Source of the DNA: Glaciecola sp. 33A
GTDB lineage: Bacteria > Pseudomonadota > Gammaproteobacteria > Enterobacterales > Alteromonadaceae
Reading direction: 5' to 3'
Assembly (NCBI RefSeq): GCF_002836745.1
Contig: NZ_PJAR01000044.1
Location: 434,001-498,000 of the forward strand
DNA: 64,000 nt
Each line of letters begins with the position of its first letter. The first letter of the stretch is position 1. Positions 52,264 through 63,369 of this stretch are shown here, one piece after another. Below the pieces are notes generated by a model. It saw nothing but the letters and a program-made list of their open reading frames with translations, did no database searches and was not told the DNA's origin. The position numbers were made by a program, and so were the translations under genes.

Positions 52264-52767
52264 ATGGATAAAGTCTCAGTACCGCATATTGAGCAACAAT
52301 TGCGGCTCAACCGCAGCATGCAAGCGATAAATACAGATAAAAGTTTGTTTTATCTGTATTTATCTATGCTCGAAAGAGATTTGTCGACGGTACCTAGATT
52401 CGCTGATGCGCAGACAACGAATGAGATTGTATATGCTGATATAGAATCTCATTATTATAAACACCCAGCACTTCAATTCACAGAGCAAGATTTTATACTG
52501 CAAACGTCTTTTTCAGGCGCTGTCGCCCAACAATCAAGTAGCACGCTTCAATTGCTCAATGCTTTCTTCCCTCAGGGCTTATCCCAGCACAATAATCATC
52601 TAAGGCTCGATGATGACGTAGTGGATGGACTTGATTATTTTGCTAAGCAACGCCTTAATAAATCGATATCAGCTGACGTCGATAGCTTTTTAGAGCAAAA
52701 TACAATTCAAGTTGACGAAACGTTGTTGTTCGACCTTATCCCCAAAGCAGCTGAATTTACTCTTTAA
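52264..52767 (+). CDS. Unknown protein, possibly VC2046/SO_2500 family
   Basis: A 167-residue protein from ATG 52264 (a TGT-GTA stretch precedes; an earlier ATG at 52255 is three codons upstream). Features: ESHYYKHPALQFTEQDF, LQLLNAFFPQGLSQHNNHLR, and an acidic C-terminus DETLLFDLIPKAAEFTL. No signal or membrane segment. The length and the start pattern QLRLNRSMQAINTDKSLFY recall a small conserved gammaproteobacterial family, but I am not certain. It is near trhO, with its own gap of 116 bases. Confidence 0.65.
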   Translation: MDKVSVPHIEQQLRLNRSMQAINTDKSLFYLYLSMLERDLSTVPRFADAQTTNEIVYADIESHYYKHPALQFTEQDFILQTSFSGAVAQQSSSTLQLLNAFFPQGLSQHNNHLRLDDDVVDGLDYFAKQRLNKSISADVDSFLEQNTIQVDETLLFDLIPKAAEFTL

Positions 52768-52883
52768 TCTATTGCGTTGGATCAACTCTGATTAAGTTTG
52801 CATAGAGAAACTATTATTTTTCTGCTATGTTGCGCGCGTTATTTTGCCCTGGTTTTACGTTCCAATCTGCAAAAAGGAAAACT

Positions 52884-53882
52884 ATGAACAACTACATTGT
52901 ATGCGCGTTATACAAATTCGTCACGCTTAACGACTTTAAAGAAATGCGTGAGCCTCTTTGTCAATTTATGCAACAGCGCCAAATTAAAGGAACCATTTTA
53001 CTAGCTTGCGAAGGCATTAATGGCACCGTTTCTGGAGCCCGAAACGCGATTGATGAGCTGCTTGCTTACTTTAACGCCGATGCGCGTTTGAACCCTATTT
53101 CATGTAAAGAATCGTTACATGAAGAACAACCATTTTATCGCACTAAAGTGAAGCTCAAAAAAGAGATTGTGACGATGGGTGTTGAGGGTATTGACCCAAG
53201 GCGCACGGCAGGAAGTTACGTAAAGCCAAAAGATTGGAATGATTTGATTTCAGACCCTGACGTTACCTTAGTCGATACTCGCAATGATTATGAAATTGAA
53301 ATTGGCACTTTTAAGTACGCGGTTAATCCGAAAACTGACACGTTTAGAGATTTTCCAGCTTATGTTGCAAAGGAACTTGACCCAGCAAAACATAAAAAAG
53401 TAGCTATGTTTTGTACCGGCGGTATACGCTGTGAAAAGTCGACCGCATATTTGAAAGAGCAAGGCTTTGAAGAGGTTTATCATTTAGAAGGGGGTATCTT
53501 GCAATATTTAGAAGATGTACCCAAAGAAAAGTCGCTGTGGGAAGGCGATTGTTTTGTCTTTGACAATAGAGTTGCGGTTAATCATGACTTGCAAAAGAGT
53601 GAGTATGATCAATGTTATGGATGCCGTCTGCCGATTACCGCAGAAGACAAATTAAGTGATAAATTTGAGTCTGGTGTAAGCTGTCCTAAATGTTTCGGTA
53701 AACACACCGATGATCAGCTTGGACGTTTCCGAGAGCGTGAAAAACAGGTGCGTCTTGCTAAGCAGCGCAACGAAGAACACGTAGGAACAGAAGCAAGATT
53801 GGTGATAGAACAAAAACGCATGCAAAAAGCAGAACAACAAAGAGCTCGCAGTCTATTGAAAAATAAACAAAGGGCACAGTAA
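52884..53882 (+). CDS. trhO: tRNA uridine(34) hydroxylase (rhodanese-like)
   Basis: Oxygen-dependent hydroxylase that converts U34 to ho5U34 in tRNAs, the first step toward cmo5U; formerly YceA. Start ATG 52884 with AAGGAAA upstream (an earlier in-frame ATG lacks a ribosome site). The 332 residues hold an N-terminal acylphosphatase-like domain ([11 protein letters not shown]), a rhodanese domain with the active Cys in [13 protein letters not shown], and a C-terminal Cys-rich segment ([20 protein letters not shown]) followed by a Lys/Gln/Glu-rich helix. Its product feeds CmoB and CmoM; cmoM is at 29724 in this window. Confidence 0.94.
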   Translation: MNNYIVCALYKFVTLNDFKEMREPLCQFMQQRQIKGTILLACEGINGTVSGARNAIDELLAYFNADARLNPISCKESLHEEQPFYRTKVKLKKEIVTMGVEGIDPRRTAGSYVKPKDWNDLISDPDVTLVDTRNDYEIEIGTFKYAVNPKTDTFRDFPAYVAKELDPAKHKKVAMFCTGGIRCEKSTAYLKEQGFEEVYHLEGGILQYLEDVPKEKSLWEGDCFVFDNRVAVNHDLQKSEYDQCYGCRLPITAEDKLSDKFESGVSCPKCFGKHTDDQLGRFREREKQVRLAKQRNEEHVGTEARLVIEQKRMQKAEQQRARSLLKNKQRAQ

Positions 53883-53965
53883 CGTCGTATTTCTCCTAGA
53901 CACTCAAGGGGCTAAAGGAGTAGACTTCTTAATTATAGAGCGAAATGATCACAATAGGATCTACG

Positions 53966-54214
53966 ATGAGCCAAGACACAAAGCTAACGGACCCGCAGGT
54001 AGCGGAAATAAGAAAAGACTTCGATTTTTTCGACAGAGATTTAAACGGACAAATTGATCTGCATGAGTTCATCGAATTATTGACCGTGTTATCACCAAAA
54101 ACTAAAGCCGGAAACGTGCAGGAAGGCTTTTCATTAATTGATGGAAACGGTGACGGCTTTATTGACTTTGAAGAGTTTCTTGATTGGTGGAAAGATGGTT
54201 GGTGGGAATATTAA
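53966..54214 (+). CDS. EF-hand calcium-binding protein
   Basis: An 82-residue protein with two EF-hands: DRDLNGQIDLHE and DGNGDGFIDFEE, both having Asp at position 1, Asp or Asn at 3, Gly at 6 and Glu at 12. The start is ATG 53966 with AGGA six bases upstream; an ATG at 53945 is in frame but unneeded. No signal peptide. The last residues EFLDWWKDGWWEY are Trp-rich. Small bacterial calmodulin-like proteins are common in Alteromonadales, with unknown partners. It has a terminator 32 bases after the stop. Confidence 0.9.
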   Translation: MSQDTKLTDPQVAEIRKDFDFFDRDLNGQIDLHEFIELLTVLSPKTKAGNVQEGFSLIDGNGDGFIDFEEFLDWWKDGWWEY

Positions 54215-54245
54215 CTAACTAACTCTTTCACATTTTTAAAAAATC

Positions 54246-54279
54246 AAAGCCCTAAAGATTGATCATGCTAAGGGCTTTT
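54246..54279. terminator. Terminator after the EF-hand gene
   Basis: AAAGCCCT (54246-54253), 17-base loop, AGGGCTTT with T tract. Eight pairs, moderate strength. The small loop-rich stem also overlaps the end of a minus-strand remnant at 54263. Confidence 0.7.
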
Positions 54280-54438
54280 CAGTGCTTACTAAATATGTAT
54301 AGCGCCTGCTCTGAAAAACACCTTTACCACTGCGACCGCCCTGAGAGTATGCAGTAGTGACTATGTCAGCGCGTTCTTGCCAATACAATGGATTATCATC
54401 CACAATCCAACACAAACGCTGCCAACGGCTCTGAAAGG

Positions 54439-55806
54439 CTAAACTTTAGTGTCAGTGCTATCGTTATCAAAGTTTAAGTCGTCATTATTATCAATGTCAT
54501 CAACCACGGCTCTAGGTTTGCGTTTAACTGGAATAAATCCAGTATCAACTGCATCCATGGTTCTTACCCGTTTTTTAACTGGATTCTTAATTGCTTTTTG
54601 TTGTACTTTTACAGATGCTTTGCTTTCGGCTTTCTTTTCAACCATCGCCCGTCTACCCTTGAATTTAGACGGTAATCCTTCATATTCAGAAAACGAATAG
54701 TCTTGGGTTAGTTTTGACTTAATGGCACTAAAACTGTGCCAGTCTTTACCGCTTATAAAAGAGATAGCGACGCCTTTGTTACCCGCTCTCCCAGTTCGGC
54801 CGATGCGATGAATATATTCATCAGCAAATTTTGGTAAATCGTAATTAATTACCAAGGCTACGTTTAACAGGTCCAGCCCTCGTGAAGCAAGATCGGTTGT
54901 GACTAAAACGCTATGTAGCCCCCGCGAAAATGCACTAATGATACTAGAACGTTGACCTTGCGCCAATTCACCATGCAAACTGATTGCTTCAGTACCTTTA
55001 TCTTGAAGCTGCTGGGCAATTCGACCGGTATCTTCGCGAGTTGCTGTAAATACGATGGCTTGTGTCCGATTCGCTAACACTAATGATTTAAGCAGTAATT
55101 GGTCCTTGTGCGAAACCCCGTCCGACAAATAAAACTTTTGTTCAATATCAGCATGCGGTATGGCCACGTTATCAATAACAATCTGCTCAGGTGCATTCAA
55201 CATTTTTTCCGTCATTGCATGCACTGCTGCACTGTCGATAGTGGCTGAAAACATCATTGTTTGGCGTTTACGATGACTGGCAGCGCGATGAATAAGATCC
55301 AGCTGGTCAGAGAATCCAAGCTCAAGCATACGATCTGCTTCATCTAATATAAGTAATTCAATGCCATTGAGAAAGAAACTTTTACCATCAATGTGGTCCG
55401 CAATACGACCTGCAGTGCCAACAATAATATCTGGTTTTTTGCGCAACATTTTGACTTGGTCATTGTAATTTTCGCCGCCCACAATTAATACCACTGAGAT
55501 AGAGGATTGCGTTGCTGTCAACTTCTTTGCCTGCATAAAGACTTGTTTAGCCAATTCGCGGGTAGGGGCGAGAATAATCGCTCTAGGATCTGCTTTGGTT
55601 AGTGGTCTGCTTGTTAACAGCCGATTGACCGCGGGCACTAAGAACGCAAGTGTCTTTCCCGAACCTGTCTTTGCACCTGCTACAACGTCTTTGCCCATGA
55701 GAGCATGGGGAATACTTTTGTGTTGTACTTCTGTTAGCGTATCAATTTGCATAACAGACAACGCCTTGAGTACGCGGCTGTCGATGGGGAGTTCAGAAAA
55801 TAACAA
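54439..55806 (-). CDS. DEAD-box RNA helicase
   Basis: An ATP-dependent RNA helicase, 455 residues, with the complete motif set: Q motif (ALSVMQIDTLTEVQ), Walker A (AGAKTGSGKT), PTRELA, GG, TAGRI, DEAD (LILDEADRML), SAT (FSATID), and the C-terminal motifs TTDLASRGLDL and HRIGRTGRAG. The tail after residue 375 is basic, then acidic (NNDDLNFDNDSTDTKV). The general plan resembles RhlE or SrmB-like proteins, but the exact subgroup cannot be set. Likely role in ribosome assembly or mRNA decay. The start is ATG 55806. Confidence 0.93.
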   Translation of the reverse strand: MLFSELPIDSRVLKALSVMQIDTLTEVQHKSIPHALMGKDVVAGAKTGSGKTLAFLVPAVNRLLTSRPLTKADPRAIILAPTRELAKQVFMQAKKLTATQSSISVVLIVGGENYNDQVKMLRKKPDIIVGTAGRIADHIDGKSFFLNGIELLILDEADRMLELGFSDQLDLIHRAASHRKRQTMMFSATIDSAAVHAMTEKMLNAPEQIVIDNVAIPHADIEQKFYLSDGVSHKDQLLLKSLVLANRTQAIVFTATREDTGRIAQQLQDKGTEAISLHGELAQGQRSSIISAFSRGLHSVLVTTDLASRGLDLLNVALVINYDLPKFADEYIHRIGRTGRAGNKGVAISFISGKDWHSFSAIKSKLTQDYSFSEYEGLPSKFKGRRAMVEKKAESKASVKVQQKAIKNPVKKRVRTMDAVDTGFIPVKRKPRAVVDDIDNNDDLNFDNDSTDTKV

Positions 55807-55873
55807 GATAGAGCCTCTTTTAATGATTCTTGCACATAATTCTTCAACATTATCCTTGAAATGCGCTCGTTAT

Positions 55874-55905
55874 AAAAGAAAAACCCCAACATATTACTGT
55901 CGGGG
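55874..55905 (-). terminator. Terminator of the CoA-transferase operon
   Basis: On the minus strand CCCCGAC, 8-base loop, GTTGGGG followed by TTTTTCTTTT. Seven pairs including one G-U; located 45 bases after the scoB stop. Confidence 0.8.
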
Positions 55906-55950
55906 CCTATTTCGAATGAAAAGTGCGCAACGAGAATGAATTAATTCATT

Positions 55951-56610
55951 TTAGGTAATCGTCATCTCAGGAATATCACCGTCAATAACGAGTTTCCCAG
56001 CTGTCTTCTCAATAATCTCTTCGATACTCACGCCCGGTGCACGCTCACGCAAATGAAATGCTTTATCTTTTACTTCTAATACCGCTAAGTCAGTAATGAT
56101 CCGAGTAATACAGCTAACACCAGTCAATGGTAATGTGCAAGCGGATAGAAGCTTTGAATTTCCGTGTTTGTCGGCATGTGTCATCGTCACAATGATATTC
56201 TTCGCGCCGGCAACTAAATCCATAGCGCCGCCCATGCCCTTGATTAACTTACCGGGGATCATCCATGAAGCAATACTGCCGCTAACATCGACTTCAAATG
56301 CACCTAGAACAGTGAAGTCTACATGGCCGCCTCGGATCATGGCGAAACTTTCTGCAGAATTAAAAATGGAAGCGCCTGCTGCAGCCGTAACCGTTTCTTT
56401 TCCAGCATTGATCATGTCTGCATCTACCTGTTCTTCGGTTGGATAAGGGCCCATTCCTAGTAGCCCGTTTTCAGACTGCAGCATAACTTGTATATGTTTA
56501 GGCACGTAATTGGCCGCTAGAGTAGGGATACCTATACCTAAATTCACGTAATTGCCGTCTTTAAACTCTTGAGCGACGCGCATTGCAATTTGGTCTCTTG
56601 ATAGTGCCAT
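55951..56610 (-). CDS. scoB: Succinyl-CoA:3-ketoacid CoA-transferase, subunit B
   Basis: Beta subunit of the enzyme that moves CoA from succinyl-CoA to acetoacetate. The 219 residues hold the catalytic Glu in QSENGLLGMGPYP and the family blocks GAFEVDVSGSIASWMIPGK and MGGAMDLVAGAK. ATG 56610 follows the subunit A stop by 2 bases, so both are co-translated. ScoB and AtoA are hard to separate by sequence; succinyl-CoA as donor is suggested by the SCOT-type motifs and the short length. Confidence 0.93.
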   Translation of the reverse strand: MALSRDQIAMRVAQEFKDGNYVNLGIGIPTLAANYVPKHIQVMLQSENGLLGMGPYPTEEQVDADMINAGKETVTAAAGASIFNSAESFAMIRGGHVDFTVLGAFEVDVSGSIASWMIPGKLIKGMGGAMDLVAGAKNIIVTMTHADKHGNSKLLSACTLPLTGVSCITRIITDLAVLEVKDKAFHLRERAPGVSIEEIIEKTAGKLVIDGDIPEMTIT

Positions 56611-56612
56611 GA

Positions 56613-57317
56613 TTATACTCCTTTTGACGTAACTAAACGCTCAATACGCTTTTCGAATGAACCTTGAATAACACGATCAACGTAAATACCTGGCGTATGT
56701 ATTTGACTAGGTTCTAGCTCACCGACTTCAACAATTTCTTCAACTTCAACGACGGTAATTTTACCTGCGGTTGCTGCCATTGGATTGAAGTTCATTGCTG
56801 TGTGTCTATACATGCAATTACCGTAGCGGTCGGCTTTCCATGCTTTTACGATAGCGAAGTCACCTGTAATCGCTTCTTCCAGAATATAGTCGCGACCATT
56901 GAATTGACGACTCTCTTTGCCTTCACCTACTGGCGTTCCAAAACCAGTGGCTGTATAAAAAGCAGGAATGCCGGCGCCGCCGGCTCTCATTTTTTCGGCA
57001 AGTGTGCCTTGTGGTGTTAACTCGACTTCGAGTTCACCGTTAAGCAATTGTTTTTCAAAGAGGGCATTTTCGCCGACGTATGACGACACCATCTTTTTAA
57101 TTTGTTTGTCTTCTAATAAAACACCCAGACCAAAACCATCGACACCACAGTTGTTCGAAACAACGGTGAGTCCTTTGGTTCCCATGCGCTTTACCTCAGC
57201 AATTAAGCCTTCAGGAATACCACATAAGCCGAATCCACCGGCAATAATTGTCATATTGTCTTCAAGTCCATGCATTGCATCTGCGTAGCTTGTTACTACT
57301 TTATCAAAACCAGCCAT
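56613..57317 (-). CDS. scoA: Succinyl-CoA:3-ketoacid CoA-transferase, subunit A
   Basis: Alpha subunit, 234 residues, with the CoA-binding glycine-rich motif [13 protein letters not shown] near residue 28 and [19 protein letters not shown] in the middle. The C-terminus [17 protein letters not shown] agrees with SCOT-type enzymes. Together with ScoB it activates acetoacetate in ketone body or leucine degradation. First gene of a two-gene operon, divergent to a LysR gene with a 180-base gap that likely holds the regulatory sites. Confidence 0.93.
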   Translation of the reverse strand: MAGFDKVVTSYADAMHGLEDNMTIIAGGFGLCGIPEGLIAEVKRMGTKGLTVVSNNCGVDGFGLGVLLEDKQIKKMVSSYVGENALFEKQLLNGELEVELTPQGTLAEKMRAGGAGIPAFYTATGFGTPVGEGKESRQFNGRDYILEEAITGDFAIVKAWKADRYGNCMYRHTAMNFNPMAATAGKITVVEVEEIVEVGELEPSQIHTPGIYVDRVIQGSFEKRIERLVTSKGV

Positions 57318-57503
57318 GAGTACTCTCTTATGTTGTGCGACAGTTGTACAGTATTCACCAAGATGTTAAATTTGTAAAATCGATTTATTATCAGTATTAA
57401 TAATTTAAAGTTATTAATTAATTTATGCTAAATAAAAAGTAGTTGTGCATTAACGCGTAAAATCCAGTGGGTGATTTAACATAACCGATTAAAGAGTATG
57501 TTT

Positions 57504-58385
57504 ATGGTGACTATTAAAAACCTTCAAGCGTTTGTTGAACTTGCCAAGTGTCAATCGTTTGCAGAAGCTGCGGAAAAAAGACATATCTCTCAACCGGCAT
57601 TATCCAGTGCCATAAAAAAGATGGAACAACAGTTGGGAGGAGCGCTTTTTAGTCGTTCAACAAGAAGCGTAAAACTAACACCTGAAGGCACTTCATTTTT
57701 ACCTGTTGCTCGTCGCTTATTAGATGACTGGGAGAATGCAGTTGGCGACGTTAAACAGCTTTTTAAGCTTGAAAAAGGACTTTTAACGATCGCATCAATG
57801 CCTTCCTTTGCGGAAGGAAAATTACCGGATCTATTGGCTTTTTTTGGTTACGCGCAACCAAATGTCAGCATTAGAGTGCATGATGTAGTGATGGAGCTCG
57901 TAATTGAAAGTGTGCTCAGCGATCGCGCGGAATTAGGCTTTGTATTTGAACCCGAGGATAAAGAAGCACTAAATTTTTATCCGATGTTTAATGATGAGTT
58001 TGTACTGATTATGCCTCCTAATCATCCGCTTACGTCAGGTTCAGAAATAGGTATAGAGGATGTTATTGAATATCCATTTGTAAGCATGAATAGAGGGTCA
58101 ACTATGCGAAAATGGATAGATGATGAATTAATGAATAATAAGCAAAAGATTAGCATTGCAGTGGAAGCGTCTCAATTTAGCACTATAGGGAACTTGGTTT
58201 ATTCAGGGATGGGTATTGCTATTGTGCCTGCAATGGTCCAAAAGCAAATGCAGGCAAAGGGCTGCGTTAGTGAAAAGGTAACAGGCTTGAATATTGTTAA
58301 ACAGGTCGGCCTAATCACGCCGAAGAGTCGGTCTCTGTCAACAGCAGCGCACGCATTTATAGCTAGTTTGGACTTGGATTTATGA
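57504..58385 (+). CDS. LysR-family regulator next to scoAB
   Basis: A 293-residue LysR-type regulator: winged helix at the N-terminus (FVELAKCQSFAEAAEKRHIS, QPALSSAIKKMEQQLG) and an effector-binding domain. The start is ATG 57504, giving MVTIKNLQAFVE; an ATG two codons earlier (57498) is possible. Divergent position to scoAB suggests it controls that operon. The gap at 57318-57497 is AT-rich with several ATTA-type stretches (ATTAATAATTTAAAGTTATTAATTAA) that could be LysR sites. The effector is not known. Confidence 0.9.
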   Translation: MVTIKNLQAFVELAKCQSFAEAAEKRHISQPALSSAIKKMEQQLGGALFSRSTRSVKLTPEGTSFLPVARRLLDDWENAVGDVKQLFKLEKGLLTIASMPSFAEGKLPDLLAFFGYAQPNVSIRVHDVVMELVIESVLSDRAELGFVFEPEDKEALNFYPMFNDEFVLIMPPNHPLTSGSEIGIEDVIEYPFVSMNRGSTMRKWIDDELMNNKQKISIAVEASQFSTIGNLVYSGMGIAIVPAMVQKQMQAKGCVSEKVTGLNIVKQVGLITPKSRSLSTAAHAFIASLDLDL

Positions 58386-59147
58386 TTACCACTTTTTCTT
58401 AGGACCAAATAGCTGATCAATATCGCCACTTTCCTTGGCTTTTTCAGCAACGACCTGTGCGAGGTTGCTTGCTTTCATCGCATTTTCAAGACCATCAAGC
58501 TTGCTTTCGAATTCAGTAATTCTTGCGCTTGTATATTCATCCTGTGGTTTATGTGCTTTCAGAGCACCAACTGCTTTTTCTAAATATTGCCTTGCGCTTC
58601 CCTGCATATCTCCATTCATTGCATCGCTTGCTCGTTTATTGAGAGTTTCGACGTTAACTCTTAGTTGCAATCTTTCTAAGCTCTTATCCTCTGTAGAAAA
58701 GATCTTTGAGCTAATGTTTCCTTTGCCATGCTCAGAGCGTAATATAATTCTTAATTTCTTCACTGCCTGAATATACTTGATAATAACCTTGTCATTTTCG
58801 GGAAGTTTGAATGTACTCTGATCAGGCGCAGGTTCGGCTATATCAATATTTTTGATGCTATTTGTTATATCAGTAAGACGTTGTTTTAAGTCGGAATTGA
58901 GGCTTTGTTTTAGACTTTTTTTAATTGAATTATGAATTCTGCGCGAAAGAATAGCGATGAGCTGCTGCGACACAGGCATTTGTCCAGCTGCAGTGAGTAC
59001 ATTTTCGGTTTCGTTTATAATCGCTCTTTGACGGCTCAGCTCTTCACGCTTTTGGGATTCCTTGCGTTCTTTATGCTGCTGCACTGCACTCGCGGAAATA
59101 CCAGCGATGATGACAATGGCGATTAAAAGTATGACAATTGTGTACAT
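58386..59147 (-). CDS. Membrane-anchored helical protein of unknown function
   Basis: A 253-residue protein with one N-terminal membrane helix (MYTIVILLIAIVIIAGISAS) and a long charged helical domain. It has coiled-coil-like stretches (QQHKERKESQKREELSRQRA and later KSLERLQLRVNVETL) and ends KESGDIDQLFGPKKKW. It abuts the LysR stop and has a 36-base gap to the histidine kinase gene on the same strand, so the kinase and this protein are probably co-transcribed. No family recognised. Confidence 0.75.
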   Translation of the reverse strand: MYTIVILLIAIVIIAGISASAVQQHKERKESQKREELSRQRAIINETENVLTAAGQMPVSQQLIAILSRRIHNSIKKSLKQSLNSDLKQRLTDITNSIKNIDIAEPAPDQSTFKLPENDKVIIKYIQAVKKLRIILRSEHGKGNISSKIFSTEDKSLERLQLRVNVETLNKRASDAMNGDMQGSARQYLEKAVGALKAHKPQDEYTSARITEFESKLDGLENAMKASNLAQVVAEKAKESGDIDQLFGPKKKW

Positions 59148-59183
59148 TATAAATTTCCGTTTAGGCGTCAGTTTTTAGGTCCT

Positions 59184-59906
59184 CTAGGGTAATAGTACCT
59201 TAAATATACTACCGCCCGTAACGCTATTATTGCTTAGCTTAATACTTCCCTGTCGATCCTTGTTTTTATGCGTCTGTGCAATCATTCTAGCGAAGAATAA
59301 ACCTAAGCCTGTTCTCCCTTCACTCACACTCAATGATTTCATTGCTGCATCTGACATATCGAGCATACTCTGCGGATAACCGGGGCCGTTGTCCTCGACC
59401 GCAATGCAAAGGTAGTCGTTTTCTACAGCGGTTGAAATCTTAATTTCACTTGCACCATAGCGGATTGCATTGACCAATACATCATTCATCAACAAAAACA
59501 GTAAATCCTTGTCCGCAAACCAAGATAACTCACTGTTGACCTCAACCGAACAGGTAATATTCTTTTGCTTTGTGTAGGTTTTGTTTGACTCTATAATTTC
59601 ATACGCTAAATCTTGCATAAAGCATTCATCGATATTAAGTGATAACGCATCTAATTCAACCCTGTAAAGGGACAGTATCTGAACTAATGTGGTATTCATT
59701 CGATTCGCTTCATAGTGCAAATCCATAATATATTGTCTGCTTATGTTTTCCGAAGGAGGCAGAGATTCTGATAAATCTTCAATGGTCTGCAACAGCAAAC
59801 TGAGTGAGTTTTTCATGTCGTGTGCAGCAACAGCCATCACCGAAGCGAAATCAATGGTTAAGTTATCGTTTCGTTTATCCACATTGAGTTGTTGATTCTG
59901 TGACAT
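59184..59906 (-). CDS. Soluble sensor histidine kinase
   Basis: A 240-residue kinase core with no membrane segment or sensor domain. His29 in MAVAAHDMKNSLS is the phosphorylation site. The ATPase domain has the N box (NDVLVNAIRYG), the G1 box EDNGPGYPQSM and the G2 box GRTGLGLFFARMIA. The length is small, so the signal is likely provided by a partner protein. It lies upstream of the membrane-anchored gene at 58386 on the same strand. No response regulator is adjacent; the receiver-TPR protein at 31147 is far away and unlinked. Start ATG 59906, with AGGTGATG overlapping. Confidence 0.88.
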   Translation of the reverse strand: MSQNQQLNVDKRNDNLTIDFASVMAVAAHDMKNSLSLLLQTIEDLSESLPPSENISRQYIMDLHYEANRMNTTLVQILSLYRVELDALSLNIDECFMQDLAYEIIESNKTYTKQKNITCSVEVNSELSWFADKDLLFLLMNDVLVNAIRYGASEIKISTAVENDYLCIAVEDNGPGYPQSMLDMSDAAMKSLSVSEGRTGLGLFFARMIAQTHKNKDRQGSIKLSNNSVTGGSIFKVLLP

Positions 59907-60134
59907 ACATCACCTTTTAACAGTCCTGTTAAGATTATCGGCCGAATTACTAGATACTATATCAATAATGCCCTACAGCCTCGTTTTAAAAGAATACTAA
60001 GGTATTAAAAGACTAAAAATTTGGTGACAATTGTTGGTCATAAGAATGTTTTACTAAATTCTTATGCAAATTTGTTTTAAATTGTCTATTATTTGGTTAT
60101 AAAGAGAATAAAATACAGATACTGAATTCAGTAA

Positions 60135-61130
<996 letters not shown>

Positions 61131-61179
61131 ACTAATTGTTCATTGCAGACCAATCATTTAGTTAACTATTATCGAGTTA

Positions 61180-62553
61180 TTAGCACTCGATAATATTTAC
61201 TGCCAAGCCACCTCTGGACGTTTCTTTGTATTTGGTTTTCATGTCGTTGCCAGTTTCCCACATTGTCTTAATGACCTTGTCCAGCGACACTTTATGGTTA
61301 CCTGTGCCTCTAACAGCGAGGCGAGAGGCATTGATTGCTTTGATCGCACCCATTGCGTTTCTTTCAATGCATGGCACTTGAACTAAACCGCCTACAGGGT
61401 CACAGGTTAATCCCAAATTGTGCTCCATACCAATTTCAGCTGCGTTCTCAACGGCGGCGACAGAACCGCCAAGTATTTCTGTTAATGCGCCAGCAGCCAT
61501 TGAGCAAGCGACGCCTACTTCACCCTGACAGCCCACTTCAGCACCCGAAATTGATGCATTTTTCTTGTACAAAATAGCGATAGCTGCAGCAGTCAATAAA
61601 TAGCGACAAGCTGTGTCGTCGTCAACGGGTTTAATAAATTTATCAAAGTAGCATAATACGGCTGGAATAATTCCTGCTGCACCGTTAGTAGGTGCTGTAA
61701 CGACTCGGCCCCCAGCTGCATTTTCTTCATTGACTGCAAGCGCGAATAAATTGACCCAATCCATCGCCTGCATGGGGTCGTTATTGTTTTCATTTTTTAA
61801 TTTTCGGTATAGACCGTATGCACGTCGGTGTACTTTTAATCCACCGGGCAGAATACCTTCAGTGTTAATACCGTTTTGCACACATTCCTTCATAACTCCC
61901 CATATGTGGACTAAACGTTCTCTGAGAACTTCCTCTGGCATGATTGATATTTCATTTCTTAACATCAATGTGCTGATAGAAAAGCCATTGTCATGACATA
62001 TTTGCATTAATTCAGTGGCTGTTGAAAATGGAAAAGGAGCGTCGACTTGTTGCTCTGCAAATTTTTCGGCTTTTTGTGCTTTAAACTCAGATTCTTCGAC
62101 GATAAAACCGCCGCCTATTGAATAATATGTTTGTTGCATTACGCACTCAGTACCAGCAAATGCAAAGAATGTCATACCATTAGAATGCAAAGAAAGTGTT
62201 TTTCTACGGTGGAAAACAATAGCCCCATCTTTTGGGAAGATAATTTGATGTTCTTGGTTAAGTCTTAACACTTGATCTATTTCGACTTGGGATAGCATAG
62301 CATCAACTTTTTTGACCGGTACGTTCTCCGGTAAATAACCAAGTAAGCCCAAGATAACCGCTTTACCAGTGCCGTGGCCTTTACCTGTTTGGCCTAACGA
62401 ACCATAAAGTTCGGTCTTTACGGCTGTTATTTGGTCAAAAAGCTGTGCTTGCTTTAATACATCACAAAAAGCCGCTGCGGCTCGCATAGGGCCAACTGTA
62501 TGAGAACTTGATGGGCCGATACCGACCTTGAACATGTCAAAAACGCTGATCAT
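61180..62553 (-). CDS. sdaA: L-serine ammonia-lyase, iron-sulfur dependent
   Basis: Converts L-serine to pyruvate and ammonia with a 4Fe-4S cluster. A 457-residue single-chain enzyme: N-terminal domain begins [20 protein letters not shown], and the catalytic part has the cluster cysteines in [20 protein letters not shown] and [20 protein letters not shown]. The length is the same as E. coli SdaA/SdaB. The gap upstream (62554-62778) contains no gene. Convergent with cysB. The choice among sdaA, sdaB and tdcG cannot be made from sequence alone. Confidence 0.94.
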   Translation of the reverse strand: MISVFDMFKVGIGPSSSHTVGPMRAAAAFCDVLKQAQLFDQITAVKTELYGSLGQTGKGHGTGKAVILGLLGYLPENVPVKKVDAMLSQVEIDQVLRLNQEHQIIFPKDGAIVFHRRKTLSLHSNGMTFFAFAGTECVMQQTYYSIGGGFIVEESEFKAQKAEKFAEQQVDAPFPFSTATELMQICHDNGFSISTLMLRNEISIMPEEVLRERLVHIWGVMKECVQNGINTEGILPGGLKVHRRAYGLYRKLKNENNNDPMQAMDWVNLFALAVNEENAAGGRVVTAPTNGAAGIIPAVLCYFDKFIKPVDDDTACRYLLTAAAIAILYKKNASISGAEVGCQGEVGVACSMAAGALTEILGGSVAAVENAAEIGMEHNLGLTCDPVGGLVQVPCIERNAMGAIKAINASRLAVRGTGNHKVSLDKVIKTMWETGNDMKTKYKETSRGGLAVNIIEC

Positions 62554-62778
62554 ATTTTATCGCTTAGCTATTAATTTTATCCATCACTAGTTTTACATAG
62601 TTTTGTTAATAAACAAATGAGATTTGCTAATCAGTTGCATTAGAAATGTTAATGCGATGTTATTGATTAAAGGTTACCTGAAATAAGGTTGAATGAAGAT
62701 TGAAAGAGGTCTAAAGAACTTGAATTCAGATGCTCAAGCAACGAGTTCAGTTATACTATTAAAAAGCATCCAATTTAA

Positions 62779-63369
62779 TTATGAATAAAACTCGATATGT
62801 TTACATAGCAGCGCGGTCATACCGGCTGTAGCACCCCAAATAAGGTCATTTTGATACTGGATAAAATAGACTGGAAAAGTTTGTTTGCGACGCTCGACAT
62901 GATGCACAAAATAATTTTGCTGATTCATTAAGTGTGACAACGGCACCTGAAATACGCGACTGACCTCATTTTTATCAATTATTAAGTCATTATCCAGATC
63001 AACTGATTCGTCTAAAATACCAATGACAGGTAAAACAGCGAAACCGCTAATAGTTTTATACTCCGGGAGAGTACCAAGAATACGAACTTTATCTGGTTTA
63101 AGGCCTATTTCTTCCTCGGCTTCACGCAGCGCGGTATCAACCAATGTTTCATCAGAGGTTTCATATTTACCGCCTGGAAAACTTATCTGCCCTGCGTGAT
63201 GGTTTAAATGAATTGCGCGCTGCGTAAACAAAACGTGTAAATCTTCAAATGGCGGCTGCAAGCAGATAAGTACCGCTGCTGGCCTAGTTTTTACTGGAAA
63301 TGGAAAGTCGTGCGATGGCCCAGCTGACCAAGGAAGGTGGAACTTGGATAAAAAGTGTTTTTCATTCAT
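62779..63369 (-). CDS. nudL: CoA pyrophosphatase, Nudix family
   Basis: A 196-residue Nudix hydrolase related to E. coli NudL (YeaB) and yeast Pcd1, which cleaves CoA and its derivatives. The family signature LFTQRAIHLNHHAGQISFPG precedes the Nudix box GGKYETSDETLVDTALREAE plus EIGL. All catalytic Glu residues are kept. ATG 63369 overlaps the stop of pabB by 4 bases (ATGA), so the two are co-translated. This pabB-nudL arrangement is known from other gammaproteobacteria. Confidence 0.93.
   Translation of the reverse strand: MNEKHFLSKFHLPWSAGPSHDFPFPVKTRPAAVLICLQPPFEDLHVLFTQRAIHLNHHAGQISFPGGKYETSDETLVDTALREAEEEIGLKPDKVRILGTLPEYKTISGFAVLPVIGILDESVDLDNDLIIDKNEVSRVFQVPLSHLMNQQNYFVHHVERRKQTFPVYFIQYQNDLIWGATAGMTALLCKHIEFYS

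Noticed and set aside
61168-61194. Hairpin between cysB and sdaA as terminator
   Set aside because: Good 9-pair stem but no T tract in either direction, and it overlaps the sdaA stop; kept only as a remark under cysB.
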